Origin: JAWXBG01 sp034439875 | GTDB lineage: Bacteria; Bacteroidota; Bacteroidia; Flavobacteriales_D; Sanyastnellaceae | Length of the DNA stretch: 31,106 nt | Assembly (NCBI GenBank): GCA_034439875.1 | Contig: JAWXBG010000097.1 | Location: 1-31,106 of the forward strand | Reading direction: 5' to 3' | Shown here: positions 1 to 6,420 of the stretch, piece after piece | Layout of the letters: every line of letters starts with the position of its first letter | Numbering within the stretch: position 1 is the first letter of the stretch | Position numbers and translations under genes: made by a program | The notes under the pieces: model-generated | The model's input: only the letters and a program-made list of their open reading frames with translations | The model's database searches: none | Told to the model about the DNA's origin: nothing

Positions 1-96
1 CCGCTTCATGCAAGATGCTGCAGCGCATTGGCAAAAAAAAACTTCCAATGCGCAATTTAGCAGGGACTATTTATTGTGCAGAATTGGTATTATCCC
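1..96 (+). repeat. Family-1 dispersed repeat, copy A (left end cut by window)
   Basis: The copy holds the internal hairpin with nine-base arms GCGCATTGG (23-31) and CCAATGCGC (45-53) around an A-rich loop, then the GGACTATTTA-like end and the CAGAATTGGTAT tail. The same order of elements recurs at 6136-6282 and 14751-14911 and, inverted, at 20707-20870. Confidence 0.75.
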
Positions 97-164
97 GAAT
101 CACTCGATGGAGATATCGGAATTCATAGATCGAACTATTACTTTGCTCCATCGTGTAGTTTCGA

Positions 165-215
165 GAATCCCGCAGCGCATTAACCTCGAGACACTTCCAA
201 TGCGCAATGCGGGGT
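165..215 (+). repeat. Partial second copy of the family-1 hairpin core
   Basis: GCGCATT (175-181) and AATGCGC (199-205) form a seven-base stem and sit in the same flanks (GCAGCGCATT before, AATGCGCAATGC after) as in the other family-1 copies. The spacer between the arms differs from copy A. It lies about 70 bp after copy A in the same orientation. Confidence 0.6.
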
Positions 216-280
216 TATTTGATGGTGTATATTCATACATCAACAAGAAAAATCGAGAAAGTGCTTGATATCACAGTGGG

Positions 281-314
281 TTAGCGCTGCAATAGATTTC
301 CAATGCGGATTCTG
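281..314 (+). repeat. Right half of a family-2 palindromic repeat
   Basis: The text GCGCTG-CAATAGATTT followed by CCAATGCGGATTCTG (300-314) matches the right half of the perfect palindrome at 6283-6333. The left arm is not present at the expected place, so this is a broken copy. Confidence 0.65.
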
Positions 315-407
315 GGATTATTGAAAGTTAGCACGAACTTACTCGTGCCAGATCCCACGATAAAGCAGGTTTTTAGAGGTTCCCTTTACATGAAATAAAA
401 GGATCGA

Positions 408-1955
408 TCAATTAATCCCAATTACATCTGCTATGCGCTCTCCATCCATAGCGGCTGAAACAATACCCCCTGCATATCCTGCTCCTTCGCCACATGGGAA
501 CAAACCTTTTATATGCGGATGTTCACAACTATCTGTATTTCGCGGGATTCTAACTGGGCTTGAGGTCCTCGATTCTGGCGCAACTAAAACAGCATCAGGA
601 CTCAAATATCCCGGTATTTTTTTTCCAAATGCCACAAAAGCCTTTTTTAACCTTCCAGTTATAAATTCGGGCAAAACCTGATCAAGTTGCACCGAAACCA
701 ACCCAGGTATATAGGAGCAGCTCGGCAAATTCTCACTTTTTCTTCCGGCAATGAAATCAGTGAGCCGTTGAGCAGGAACTGCTTGAGTTCTACCGGCGGC
801 TTCCCAACACTTTTTTTCGACATCCCTCTGAAACCTCATTCCGGCAAGCGCACCATACTGCTGGTATTGCTCTATATCCTCAATTGAAACAGGCACAACA
901 ATTCCAGAGTTAGCCCAAGGGTTGTTTCTTTTAGATGGCGACCATCCATTTGTTACAACTTGTTCATTTTCAGTGGCACAGGGAGCAATTATCCCCCCCG
1001 GACACATGCAGAATGAATATACACCTCTGCCATCAACTTGTTCTACTACACTATAAGACGCAGCCGGCAAATAATCTGGGCGTTCATCTATATGGTATTG
1101 GAATCTATCAATTAACTTTTGAGGATGTTCAATTCGAACTCCTAAGGCAAAGGATTTGAATTCGATTTCAATTTTTCTTTTATCGAGTAATTCGAATATG
1201 TCAGTTGCACTATGGCCTGTGGCAAGAATAAGTTTATCGGCTTTCAAAACATTTTTTTCATTCACCACTACGCCCTTAAGTTCATTTCCTTCCAAAATGA
1301 AGTCAGTGAGCTTTGTATTGAAATGAACCTCACCCCCGGCTCTGATAATGGCTTCTCTCATAGCCGTTATGATGTCGGGTAGTTTGTTGGTTCCGATGTG
1401 TGGATGCGCATCGCTCAATATGCTTTCATCAGCACCAAACTCAACGAAAGTGCGGAGTATTCGTTCAATGTTGCCTCTCTTCGAAGAACGTGTATATAAT
1501 TTACCATCGCTGTAGGTTCCGGCACCCCCCTCGCCAAAACAGTAATTTGATTCCGGATTTACTACATGCTCTTTATTCAGAACGGCGAGGTCTCTTCGGC
1601 GCGATCTTACATCTTTCCCTCTATCGATCAATATGGGTTTTATTCCGAGTTCAATTAAACGCAGAGCAGCGAATAAACCCGCAGGGCCTGTTCCTGCAAT
1701 TATCACATGCGGGCTGTTTGCTTTTAATGGAGCTAAGTATCTGTTTTCAAGTTGTTTAGTTGGATGATTATCCAAATCGAATAGCTCTACCTTAAGGTTA
1801 AATAGAATGGTTCGACTTCTCGAATCAATAGATTTTCGCAGAATACGGTAACCGAACGGCTGAGGTGCATTCCAGAGTTTTTTCAGAGAAGCAATTAATG
1901 CTGGCTCGTTTTGAAAATCTTTAGCGGGTATGGTGAGTTCTACTATTTTCAACAT
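408..1955 (-). CDS. NAD(P)/FAD-dependent oxidoreductase (COG2509-type FAD dehydrogenase)
   Basis: A 515-residue flavoprotein. The first ~80 residues form the small N-terminal domain typical of this family, then a Rossmann FAD-binding motif (GTGPAG, residues 88-93) followed by LIDRGKDVRSR. A Cys-Gly rich stretch near residues 137-156 (NYCFGEGGAGTYSDGKLYTR) is a hallmark of these uncharacterised FAD dehydrogenases. A C-terminal FAD-contact segment PCGEGAGYAGGIVSAAMDG closes the fold. No transmembrane segment or signal peptide is seen, so it should be cytosolic. The substrate is unknown; family members are annotated only as FAD-binding or uncharacterised dehydrogenases. The gene is read leftward, and the upstream gene (2077-2655, same strand) ends at its own terminator, so this one probably has its own promoter, which I could not locate. 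Family call is firm; physiological role is not. Confidence 0.9.
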   Translation of the reverse strand: MLKIVELTIPAKDFQNEPALIASLKKLWNAPQPFGYRILRKSIDSRSRTILFNLKVELFDLDNHPTKQLENRYLAPLKANSPHVIIAGTGPAGLFAALRLIELGIKPILIDRGKDVRSRRRDLAVLNKEHVVNPESNYCFGEGGAGTYSDGKLYTRSSKRGNIERILRTFVEFGADESILSDAHPHIGTNKLPDIITAMREAIIRAGGEVHFNTKLTDFILEGNELKGVVVNEKNVLKADKLILATGHSATDIFELLDKRKIEIEFKSFALGVRIEHPQKLIDRFQYHIDERPDYLPAASYSVVEQVDGRGVYSFCMCPGGIIAPCATENEQVVTNGWSPSKRNNPWANSGIVVPVSIEDIEQYQQYGALAGMRFQRDVEKKCWEAAGRTQAVPAQRLTDFIAGRKSENLPSCSYIPGLVSVQLDQVLPEFITGRLKKAFVAFGKKIPGYLSPDAVLVAPESRTSSPVRIPRNTDSCEHPHIKGLFPCGEGAGYAGGIVSAAMDGERIADVIGIN

Positions 1956-2027
1956 TCTTAAAGATTCGAAAGTGGCCGTTCATGGTTCAATCGGTCTATT
2001 ACTTTTTGTGACTTTCTCAATGCAAAA

Positions 2028-2058
2028 AAAAAGCAAGCGAAAAATTCGCTTGCTTTTT
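2028..2058 (-). terminator. Rho-independent terminator after the AT-hook protein gene
   Basis: Perfect 14-base arms (2028-2041 and 2045-2058) with a three-base loop; the core is GCAAGCGAA/TTCGCTTGC flanked by A and T runs, so it can work on both strands. It lies about 20 bp past the stop of the minus-strand gene 2077-2655. Confidence 0.85.
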
Positions 2059-2076
2059 CTGTAGCAAAAATACATT

Positions 2077-2655
2077 TTAACGCATGTACTGCGCCTTTGG
2101 CTTTTCTCCATCAAACCAATTGGGTAATCCCCAATAATATGAAGGAAGTTTTTTACCTTGAAGATCCACGTTTGTACGTTTCACTTTTTTGTCGTGCATC
2201 AATTGATTCAACAAAATAGAAGCGTATTTATTAAGTTGAATTTTCTCTTTTTGAGGATAGTAGTGCGCAAGTCCATTGGCAATTTCAGAGTTGTTCATCA
2301 TTTTACCAGCGGCTTTTAGTCCGTCGAGAATTTTACCATTCACATTGTCAACTCGTTGGCCTGCTAGGGGTTTTCCCTTCTTTGGAGCCGGACCTTTACG
2401 AGCTTTTTTTGCCTTCGGTTTTGGCCCGCGTTTTTTTGGAGCACTAACTGCTGTTGATTGCGATTTCGCAACGTAGGCAGATTTTTGACCAGGCTTTCTT
2501 CCTCTTTTCTTGCCTGCAGGAGCAGACGCAGAACGAACAGAAGAGGCTTCACCGGATCCTGACAACACTGCTGCAGCACTTTCTAATGCGGCTAGTTCCT
2601 TGCGACGTTTTTCAATCTCATTTCTGATCTCATTGAGCATGTCTCTGTTTGTCAT
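2077..2655 (-). CDS. AT-hook and winged-helix-like putative DNA-binding protein
   Basis: A 192-residue basic protein I do not recognise by name. Residues ~1-30 are a charged helix likely to be coiled coil. Residues ~37-100 are a low-complexity Lys/Ala/Pro/Ser linker with two AT-hook-like motifs, KKRGRKPG (49-56) and KKRGPKPK (74-81), and further KGPAPKKGK text. Residues ~101-192 look folded, with predicted helices (NNSEIANGLAHYY; KYASILLNQLMHDKKVKR) and a C-terminal strand-turn ending in YYWGLPNWF, suggestive of a winged helix. The layout recalls eukaryotic linker-histone or HMGA tails and some bacterial nucleoid proteins; such AT-hook proteins are known in Bacteroidota. I infer binding to AT-rich DNA, either as a chromatin protein or a regulator. 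It is monocistronic, ending at the terminator 2028-2058, with a 396 bp region upstream. No signal peptide. Confidence 0.75.
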   Translation of the reverse strand: MTNRDMLNEIRNEIEKRRKELAALESAAAVLSGSGEASSVRSASAPAGKKRGRKPGQKSAYVAKSQSTAVSAPKKRGPKPKAKKARKGPAPKKGKPLAGQRVDNVNGKILDGLKAAGKMMNNSEIANGLAHYYPQKEKIQLNKYASILLNQLMHDKKVKRTNVDLQGKKLPSYYWGLPNWFDGEKPKAQYMR

Positions 2656-2816
2656 CTTGAATAAATGATTTAATTAAATTAGGATTACTTGTCGGTGCGA
2701 ATTTAGTAAATCATATTCAACTAATTGTGTTTGTTCCTTCTTGTTAACTCTTCCAAATTTTTCAATTATTGATTTCTGGGCATGAAAGCGAATTTTGCAT
2801 TGATGAATGTTCGCCA

Positions 2817-2868
2817 ACCTTCGATAAAAAGTTTATAGATTAATCCCTGAATGCTACTCATCGAAGGT
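2817..2868. repeat. Inverted repeat ACCTTCGAT / ATCGAAGGT
   Basis: Perfect nine-base arms at 2817-2825 and 2860-2868, 34 bases apart. There is no T-run after either arm, so it is not a typical terminator. It could be a paired operator or a leader hairpin in the divergent promoter region; a mobile-element remnant is another possibility. Confidence 0.45.
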
Positions 2869-3027
2869 CGAGACATGGCTTTTGTGAGAAATTTGTGATT
2901 TTATTTTGTCGTTTTTGTAGGCACCACTGCGTGATTTTTTTCTTGTTCAATTGTTTTTAGATGTTCCCTTAAGACGTACCCATGAGATGTAATCCTTTTG
3001 ACTTGTCTATTCTTATCCTAGACAGTC

Positions 3028-3035
3028 TAATTTTG
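3028..3035 (+). promoter_or_regulatory. Possible -10 element (TAATTTTG) for the E1 dehydrogenase gene
   Basis: TAATTTTG fits the Bacteroidota TAnnTTTG -10 consensus and lies 16 bases before the start codon. A TTTG at 2997-3000 is farther upstream than the usual ~19-21 base spacing, so the -33 element is weak. A small palindrome TAGACAGTCTA (3019-3029) overlaps its left edge. Confidence 0.4.
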
Positions 3036-3051
3036 CCGAAAATTTTGGTTC

Positions 3052-5067
3052 ATGACAACTACAAATACTTTGGCAGAGATAAAATACAGCAAGAAGGGAT
3101 TTTCAGATTCAGAATTACTGACTCTCTACAAAGCAATTCTGAAGCCTAGGTTGATTGAGGAAAAGATGCTTAGTCAACTTCGTTTGGGAAAAATATCCAA
3201 GTGGTTTAGCGGCTTTGGACAGGAAGCTATTTCTGTTGGAGTGGCTTTGGCAATGGAGAAGGACGAGTACATCCTACCCATGCATCGAAACCTAGGTGTG
3301 TTTACAGCTCGTGATATTCCCTTAGAACGACTTTTCGCACAATTTCAAGGCAAGGAATCAGGTTTCACAAAAGGCCGTGATAGATCCTTTCATTTCGGAG
3401 ATAAAAATTATCACTTAGTAGGAATGATCTCTCATTTGGGTCCTCAATTAGGCATTGCTGATGGTATAGCCTTGGCTTCAAAACTGCGAGCTGAGGCGAA
3501 AGCAACGCTTGTATTCACTGGCGACGGGGGTGCAAGCGAGGGAGATTTTCATGAGGCGGTTAACGTAGCTTCGGTATGGGATTTGCCTGTAATCATTGCA
3601 ATCGAAAACAACAGTTGGGGTTTGTCTACTCCGAGCAGAGAGCAGTTCCGGTGTAAACAATTTATCGATAAAGCGATTGGATATGGAATCCCCACAGAGG
3701 ACGCCATTCAAGTAGATGGAAATAATATTCTCGAAGTTTATCGCGCTGTAAAAGCTGCTGCTGACAGCATTCGAGAAAGGCCAAGGCCAATCATGATTGA
3801 GTTTATGACATTCAGAATACGTGGTCATGAAGAGGCGAGTGGAACTAAGTATTATCCCGAAGGACTTATTGAAGATTGGTCGAGACTTGATCCAGTCGAC
3901 AATTTTGAAGCTTGGGTCATCAAACAAAAATTGGTGAATCAAGAAGAAGTGCTTGAGATCCGCAATCAAATTAAACTAGAGATTAACGATGCGCTGAAAA
4001 TAGCATTCGCTGAGCCAGATGTAACAGTTTCGACAGCCAGAGAGTTTGGAGATTTGTATAAAGACTTTGACAACGCTGAGATAGAATCAGGATCGGTAAA
4101 TTCGATTGAGATGCGCTTTATTGATGCTATCACCGATGGATTGAAAGAAAGTATGAATAGGCATCCAAACCTAGTACTGATGGGGCAAGATATTGCACAA
4201 TATGGAGGAGTGTTTAAAGTCACTGAAGGGTTTGTCGATACTTTTGGAAAGGACCGAGTGCGCAACACCCCATTGTGCGAGTCTGCAATAGTGGGCACAG
4301 CTTTGGGTTTATCAATAAAGGGAATGAAGGGCATGGTAGAAATGCAATTTGCCGATTTTGTTACTTGTGGTTTCAATCAGATCGTGAATAATCTTGCCAA
4401 ACTTCATTATCGTTGGAATGAAAATGCTGATGTAGTGGTTCGTATGCCAACCGGGGGGTCTGTTGCTGCAGGGCCATTCCACAGTCAAAGCAACGAAGCT
4501 TGGTTTTTTCATACACCAGGATTGAAAATCGCATATCCTGCGTTTCCCCATGATGCTAAAGGATTGCTCTGTCAAGCTTTTGAGGATCCTAATCCTGTCA
4601 TGTTTTTTGAGCACAAAGCTTTGTACAGAAATATTACAGGAAGTGTAAATACAGGATTTTACACAATTCCATTTGGCAAGGCGAATGTACTTCGAAATGG
4701 AACTTCGGCAACTATTGTAACATACGGTTTGGGAGTTCATTGGTCATTAGCCTATGCAAATTCAAACCCAGGGGCGGATATCGAAATCATTGACCTAAGA
4801 ACATTGGCACCCCTAGATATGGAAACCGTGTACACTTCTGTGAAGAAGACGGGAAGGGTTGTAGTATTGCATGAAGATTGTTTAACAGGTGGCATAGGAG
4901 GAGAGATAGCCTCAAGGATTTCCGAAGAGTGTTTTGATAAGCTCGATGCACCAGTACTAAGATGTGCCAGTCTTGATACTCCCGTTCCGTTTAATGCAGG
5001 ACTTGAAATTAATTTTTTGGCTCAGTCAAGATTGGCAGAAACACTTGACAAGTTGATGGATTATTGA
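3052..5067 (+). CDS. 2-oxoacid dehydrogenase E1, fused alpha and beta subunits
   Basis: A 671-residue protein that joins both E1 chains of a thiamine-diphosphate 2-oxoacid dehydrogenase. The alpha part (about residues 20-320) has the TPP motif GDGGASEG (157-164) through IENN (184-187). The beta part begins near residue 350 (SIEMRFIDAITDGLKE) and carries GQDIAQYGGVFKVTEG and the LCESAIVG and MEMQFADF-type segments. The fused form is common in Bacteroidota and is usually annotated as branched-chain (2-oxoisovalerate-type) or generic dehydrogenase E1; it decarboxylates a 2-oxoacid and passes the acyl group to an E2 lipoyl protein. No E2 or E3 gene is in this window, so substrate identity is open. 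It is cytosolic. The start ATG follows a TAATTTTG element by 16 bases. The next gene starts at the stop codon (TGATG), so the two are probably co-translated. Confidence 0.93.
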   Translation: MTTTNTLAEIKYSKKGFSDSELLTLYKAILKPRLIEEKMLSQLRLGKISKWFSGFGQEAISVGVALAMEKDEYILPMHRNLGVFTARDIPLERLFAQFQGKESGFTKGRDRSFHFGDKNYHLVGMISHLGPQLGIADGIALASKLRAEAKATLVFTGDGGASEGDFHEAVNVASVWDLPVIIAIENNSWGLSTPSREQFRCKQFIDKAIGYGIPTEDAIQVDGNNILEVYRAVKAAADSIRERPRPIMIEFMTFRIRGHEEASGTKYYPEGLIEDWSRLDPVDNFEAWVIKQKLVNQEEVLEIRNQIKLEINDALKIAFAEPDVTVSTAREFGDLYKDFDNAEIESGSVNSIEMRFIDAITDGLKESMNRHPNLVLMGQDIAQYGGVFKVTEGFVDTFGKDRVRNTPLCESAIVGTALGLSIKGMKGMVEMQFADFVTCGFNQIVNNLAKLHYRWNENADVVVRMPTGGSVAAGPFHSQSNEAWFFHTPGLKIAYPAFPHDAKGLLCQAFEDPNPVMFFEHKALYRNITGSVNTGFYTIPFGKANVLRNGTSATIVTYGLGVHWSLAYANSNPGADIEIIDLRTLAPLDMETVYTSVKKTGRVVVLHEDCLTGGIGGEIASRISEECFDKLDAPVLRCASLDTPVPFNAGLEINFLAQSRLAETLDKLMDY

Positions 5068-5867
5068 TGACTTATTTTCTCCATACCACTTGGGTTGCAC
5101 TGCTCATCTACTCTGGTGTTTGCGCTGTCTATTACTTCATACAGGAGAATTTTATTTTTGTACCAACACTTCCCGGCGAACCTTTTGAGCCAAAGCTTCA
5201 TACATCTCACGAAGAGTTGTACATAGAGACACCCCACGGCGGCCGCATTCATGGCTTATTGTTGAAAGTAAAAGAATCGAAAGGTCTTATTTTTTACTTG
5301 CATGGAAATACAGGCAGCTTGAAGAGATGGCAGTTTATGGCCGAAGAATTAGCAGGCTATGGCTGGGATGTATTTGTAATGGATTATAGGGGATATGGCC
5401 AAAGTCGTGGTCCTCGCAACGAGGCTTTCATGCATCGCGATGTTGAAGAGTGTTTTGACAGACTTTCAATTTTGTATCCGAACTCTCAAAAGATTATTTA
5501 TGGAAGATCTTTAGGAAGTGGTTTCGCTGTAAGATTGGCTTCTCGCAGAAAATCGGATATACTCATTCTTGAAACACCTTTCTCGAATTTTGTAGATGTG
5601 GCGCGTTATTATTTGCCGTTTTTGCCAATGAGAATTTTATTGCGATACAAATTCAGAAACGATTTTTTTATTCAACATTTGAATTGTCCTGTATACATTT
5701 TTCACGGTACTACAGACAAAATGGTTCCGTACAAAAGTGCCCTTAAGTTGTACAATGCTGCAAAAAAAGTGACAAGTGCAGAATTATTTACAATTGTAGG
5801 CGGACGTCACAGCAACCTCAATTCGTTTCCTCTTTTCAGGGATAAGATGAAAGAAATTCTTGCGTAA
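5067..5867 (+). CDS. Membrane-anchored alpha/beta hydrolase (BEM46/ABHD13-like)
   Basis: A 266-residue serine hydrolase. I place the start at the ATG at 5067, which overlaps the upstream stop by one base, rather than the TTG one codon earlier. Residues ~7-27 form one hydrophobic segment, an N-terminal membrane anchor. The alpha/beta hydrolase core follows, with the oxyanion region LHGNTGS (78-84), nucleophile elbow GRSLG (146-150, Ser148), acid Asp217 in HGTTDKMVPY, and His248 in GGRHSNL. Length and motifs fit the BEM46/ABHD13 group, whose natural substrates are mostly unknown; esterase, thioesterase or amidase activity is possible. Translational coupling to the E1 dehydrogenase gene is striking but gives no clear functional link. 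The catalytic triad is complete, so an active enzyme is expected. Confidence 0.88.
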   Translation: MTYFLHTTWVALLIYSGVCAVYYFIQENFIFVPTLPGEPFEPKLHTSHEELYIETPHGGRIHGLLLKVKESKGLIFYLHGNTGSLKRWQFMAEELAGYGWDVFVMDYRGYGQSRGPRNEAFMHRDVEECFDRLSILYPNSQKIIYGRSLGSGFAVRLASRRKSDILILETPFSNFVDVARYYLPFLPMRILLRYKFRNDFFIQHLNCPVYIFHGTTDKMVPYKSALKLYNAAKKVTSAELFTIVGGRHSNLNSFPLFRDKMKEILA

Positions 5868-5930
5868 TATTTAGGGAGGACCTGTCATTTTTGATTGACT
5901 GAATGAGAAAAAAGGAGCTGTTCTTTTAGC

Positions 5931-5990
5931 CCAGAATGCGCATTGGGATTCGCTATGAAGTGCTAAACCCCAAAGATAGCAAGTGCTCTC
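5931..5990 (+). repeat. Degraded family-2 repeat (left part)
   Basis: CCAGAATGCGCATTGGGATTC at 5931-5951 matches the left arm of the palindrome at 6283-6297 with one change. The text after it (GAAGTGCTAAACCCCAAAGAT) matches the inner part of the longer family-2 copy at 26548-26627, showing that the full unit is about 80 bp. Confidence 0.6.
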
Positions 5991-6010
5991 GTAAGATTTT
6001 TATACCGTTT

Positions 6011-6056
6011 ATCCCGCATTACGCATTAGGGCAATTTTTGTAGAATGCGTGCGGGA
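6011..6056. repeat. Imperfect hairpin with ATCCCGCA...ACGCATT arms
   Basis: ATCCCGCA plus ACGCATT (6011-6027, three extra bases between the blocks) pairs with AATGCGTGCGGGAT (6043-6056). It lies between two repeat copies and uses the same GCATT/AATGC core, so it may be a third, diverged member of the repeat set. Confidence 0.5.
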
Positions 6057-6135
6057 TTCTCAAATCTAAGCGATATAATCGCTGCATTCTTCGGCAAAAT
6101 TAGGGTGCAATTTTTCTATCGCTTGATTTGGGTTT

Positions 6136-6282
6136 ATGTATCTGTAATAGTCCAATTCCGTTTCACTTCATTGGCCTATAACAGCTACTTTGACGGCATT
6201 TACCATCTCGTGCATGCAAGATGGTACAGCGCATTATCCAAAAAAAACTTCCAATGCGCAATGCAGCATGGATTATTTAACA
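6136..6282 (+). repeat. Family-1 dispersed repeat, copy B
   Basis: This copy contains AATAGTCCAA at 6146-6155, the conserved CATTGGCCTATAACAGCTACT and GGCATTTACCA blocks, the hairpin core (GCGCATT 6229-6235 with AATGCGC 6253-6259) and the ATGGATTATTTA end, which pairs with the AATAGTCCAA start with one mismatch. Its usual CAGAATTGGTAT tail is replaced by a family-2 palindrome. Confidence 0.75.
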
Positions 6283-6333
6283 CAGAATCCGCATTGGGAT
6301 TCGCGCTGTAATAGATTTCCAATGCGGATTCTG
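6283..6333. repeat. Family-2 palindromic repeat, intact short form
   Basis: Perfect 15-base arms CAGAATCCGCATTGG (6283-6297) and CCAATGCGGATTCTG (6319-6333) with a 21-base spacer. Related half copies occur at 281-314 and 5931-5951, and a longer diverged copy at 26548-26627. Confidence 0.8.
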
Positions 6334-6342
6334 AGTTTAGGT

Positions 6343-6377
6343 AAAAAAAAGCCACCCGCAATCGGATGGCTTTTTTT
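6343..6377 (-). terminator. Bidirectional terminator after the lysyl oxidase gene
   Basis: GCCA-C-CCG (6351-6358) pairs with CGG-A-TGGC (6363-6370) with one mismatch, flanked by eight A and seven T, so it can stop transcription from either side. It lies about 45 bp past the stop of the minus-strand gene 6421-9420. Confidence 0.8.
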
Positions 6378-6420
6378 AACCCAGACTTCAAATGCAAAAT
6401 CCGAGTTTAATTTCAATTTT

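Larger units (their letters stand above)
1..407. other. Gene-free stretch made largely of dispersed repeats
   Basis: No credible gene is seen here. The stretch contains the right part of one family-1 repeat copy (1-96), a second copy of its hairpin core (about 165-215) and the right half of a family-2 palindrome (281-314). An 86-codon open frame at 8-268 is read through repeat sequence and has no protein-like character. A six-base-arm hairpin (331-336 with 343-348) lies beyond the stop of the minus-strand FAD dehydrogenase, but it lacks a T-run and is a poor terminator candidate. Confidence 0.7.
2656..3051. other. Divergent intergenic region with inverted repeat
   Basis: No gene is visible. 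This 396 bp region separates two divergently read genes and must hold both promoters. It contains a nine-base inverted repeat (2817-2825/2860-2868) and a promoter-like element at 3028-3035 facing the E1 gene. I found no TAnnTTTG element facing the minus-strand gene. Confidence 0.6.
5868..6420. other. Repeat-rich intergenic region between converging genes
   Basis: No gene is supported here. The 553 bp hold a degraded family-2 copy (5931-5990), a long imperfect hairpin (6011-6056), a family-1 copy (6136-6282), a perfect family-2 palindrome joined directly to it (6283-6333) and a bidirectional terminator (6343-6377). Open frames at 6045-6311 and 6190-6555 are read through these repeats. Confidence 0.75.

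Noticed and set aside
8..268. 86-codon open frame near the left end
   Set aside because: It is read through family-1 repeat copies and the hairpin cores, with no protein-like pattern.
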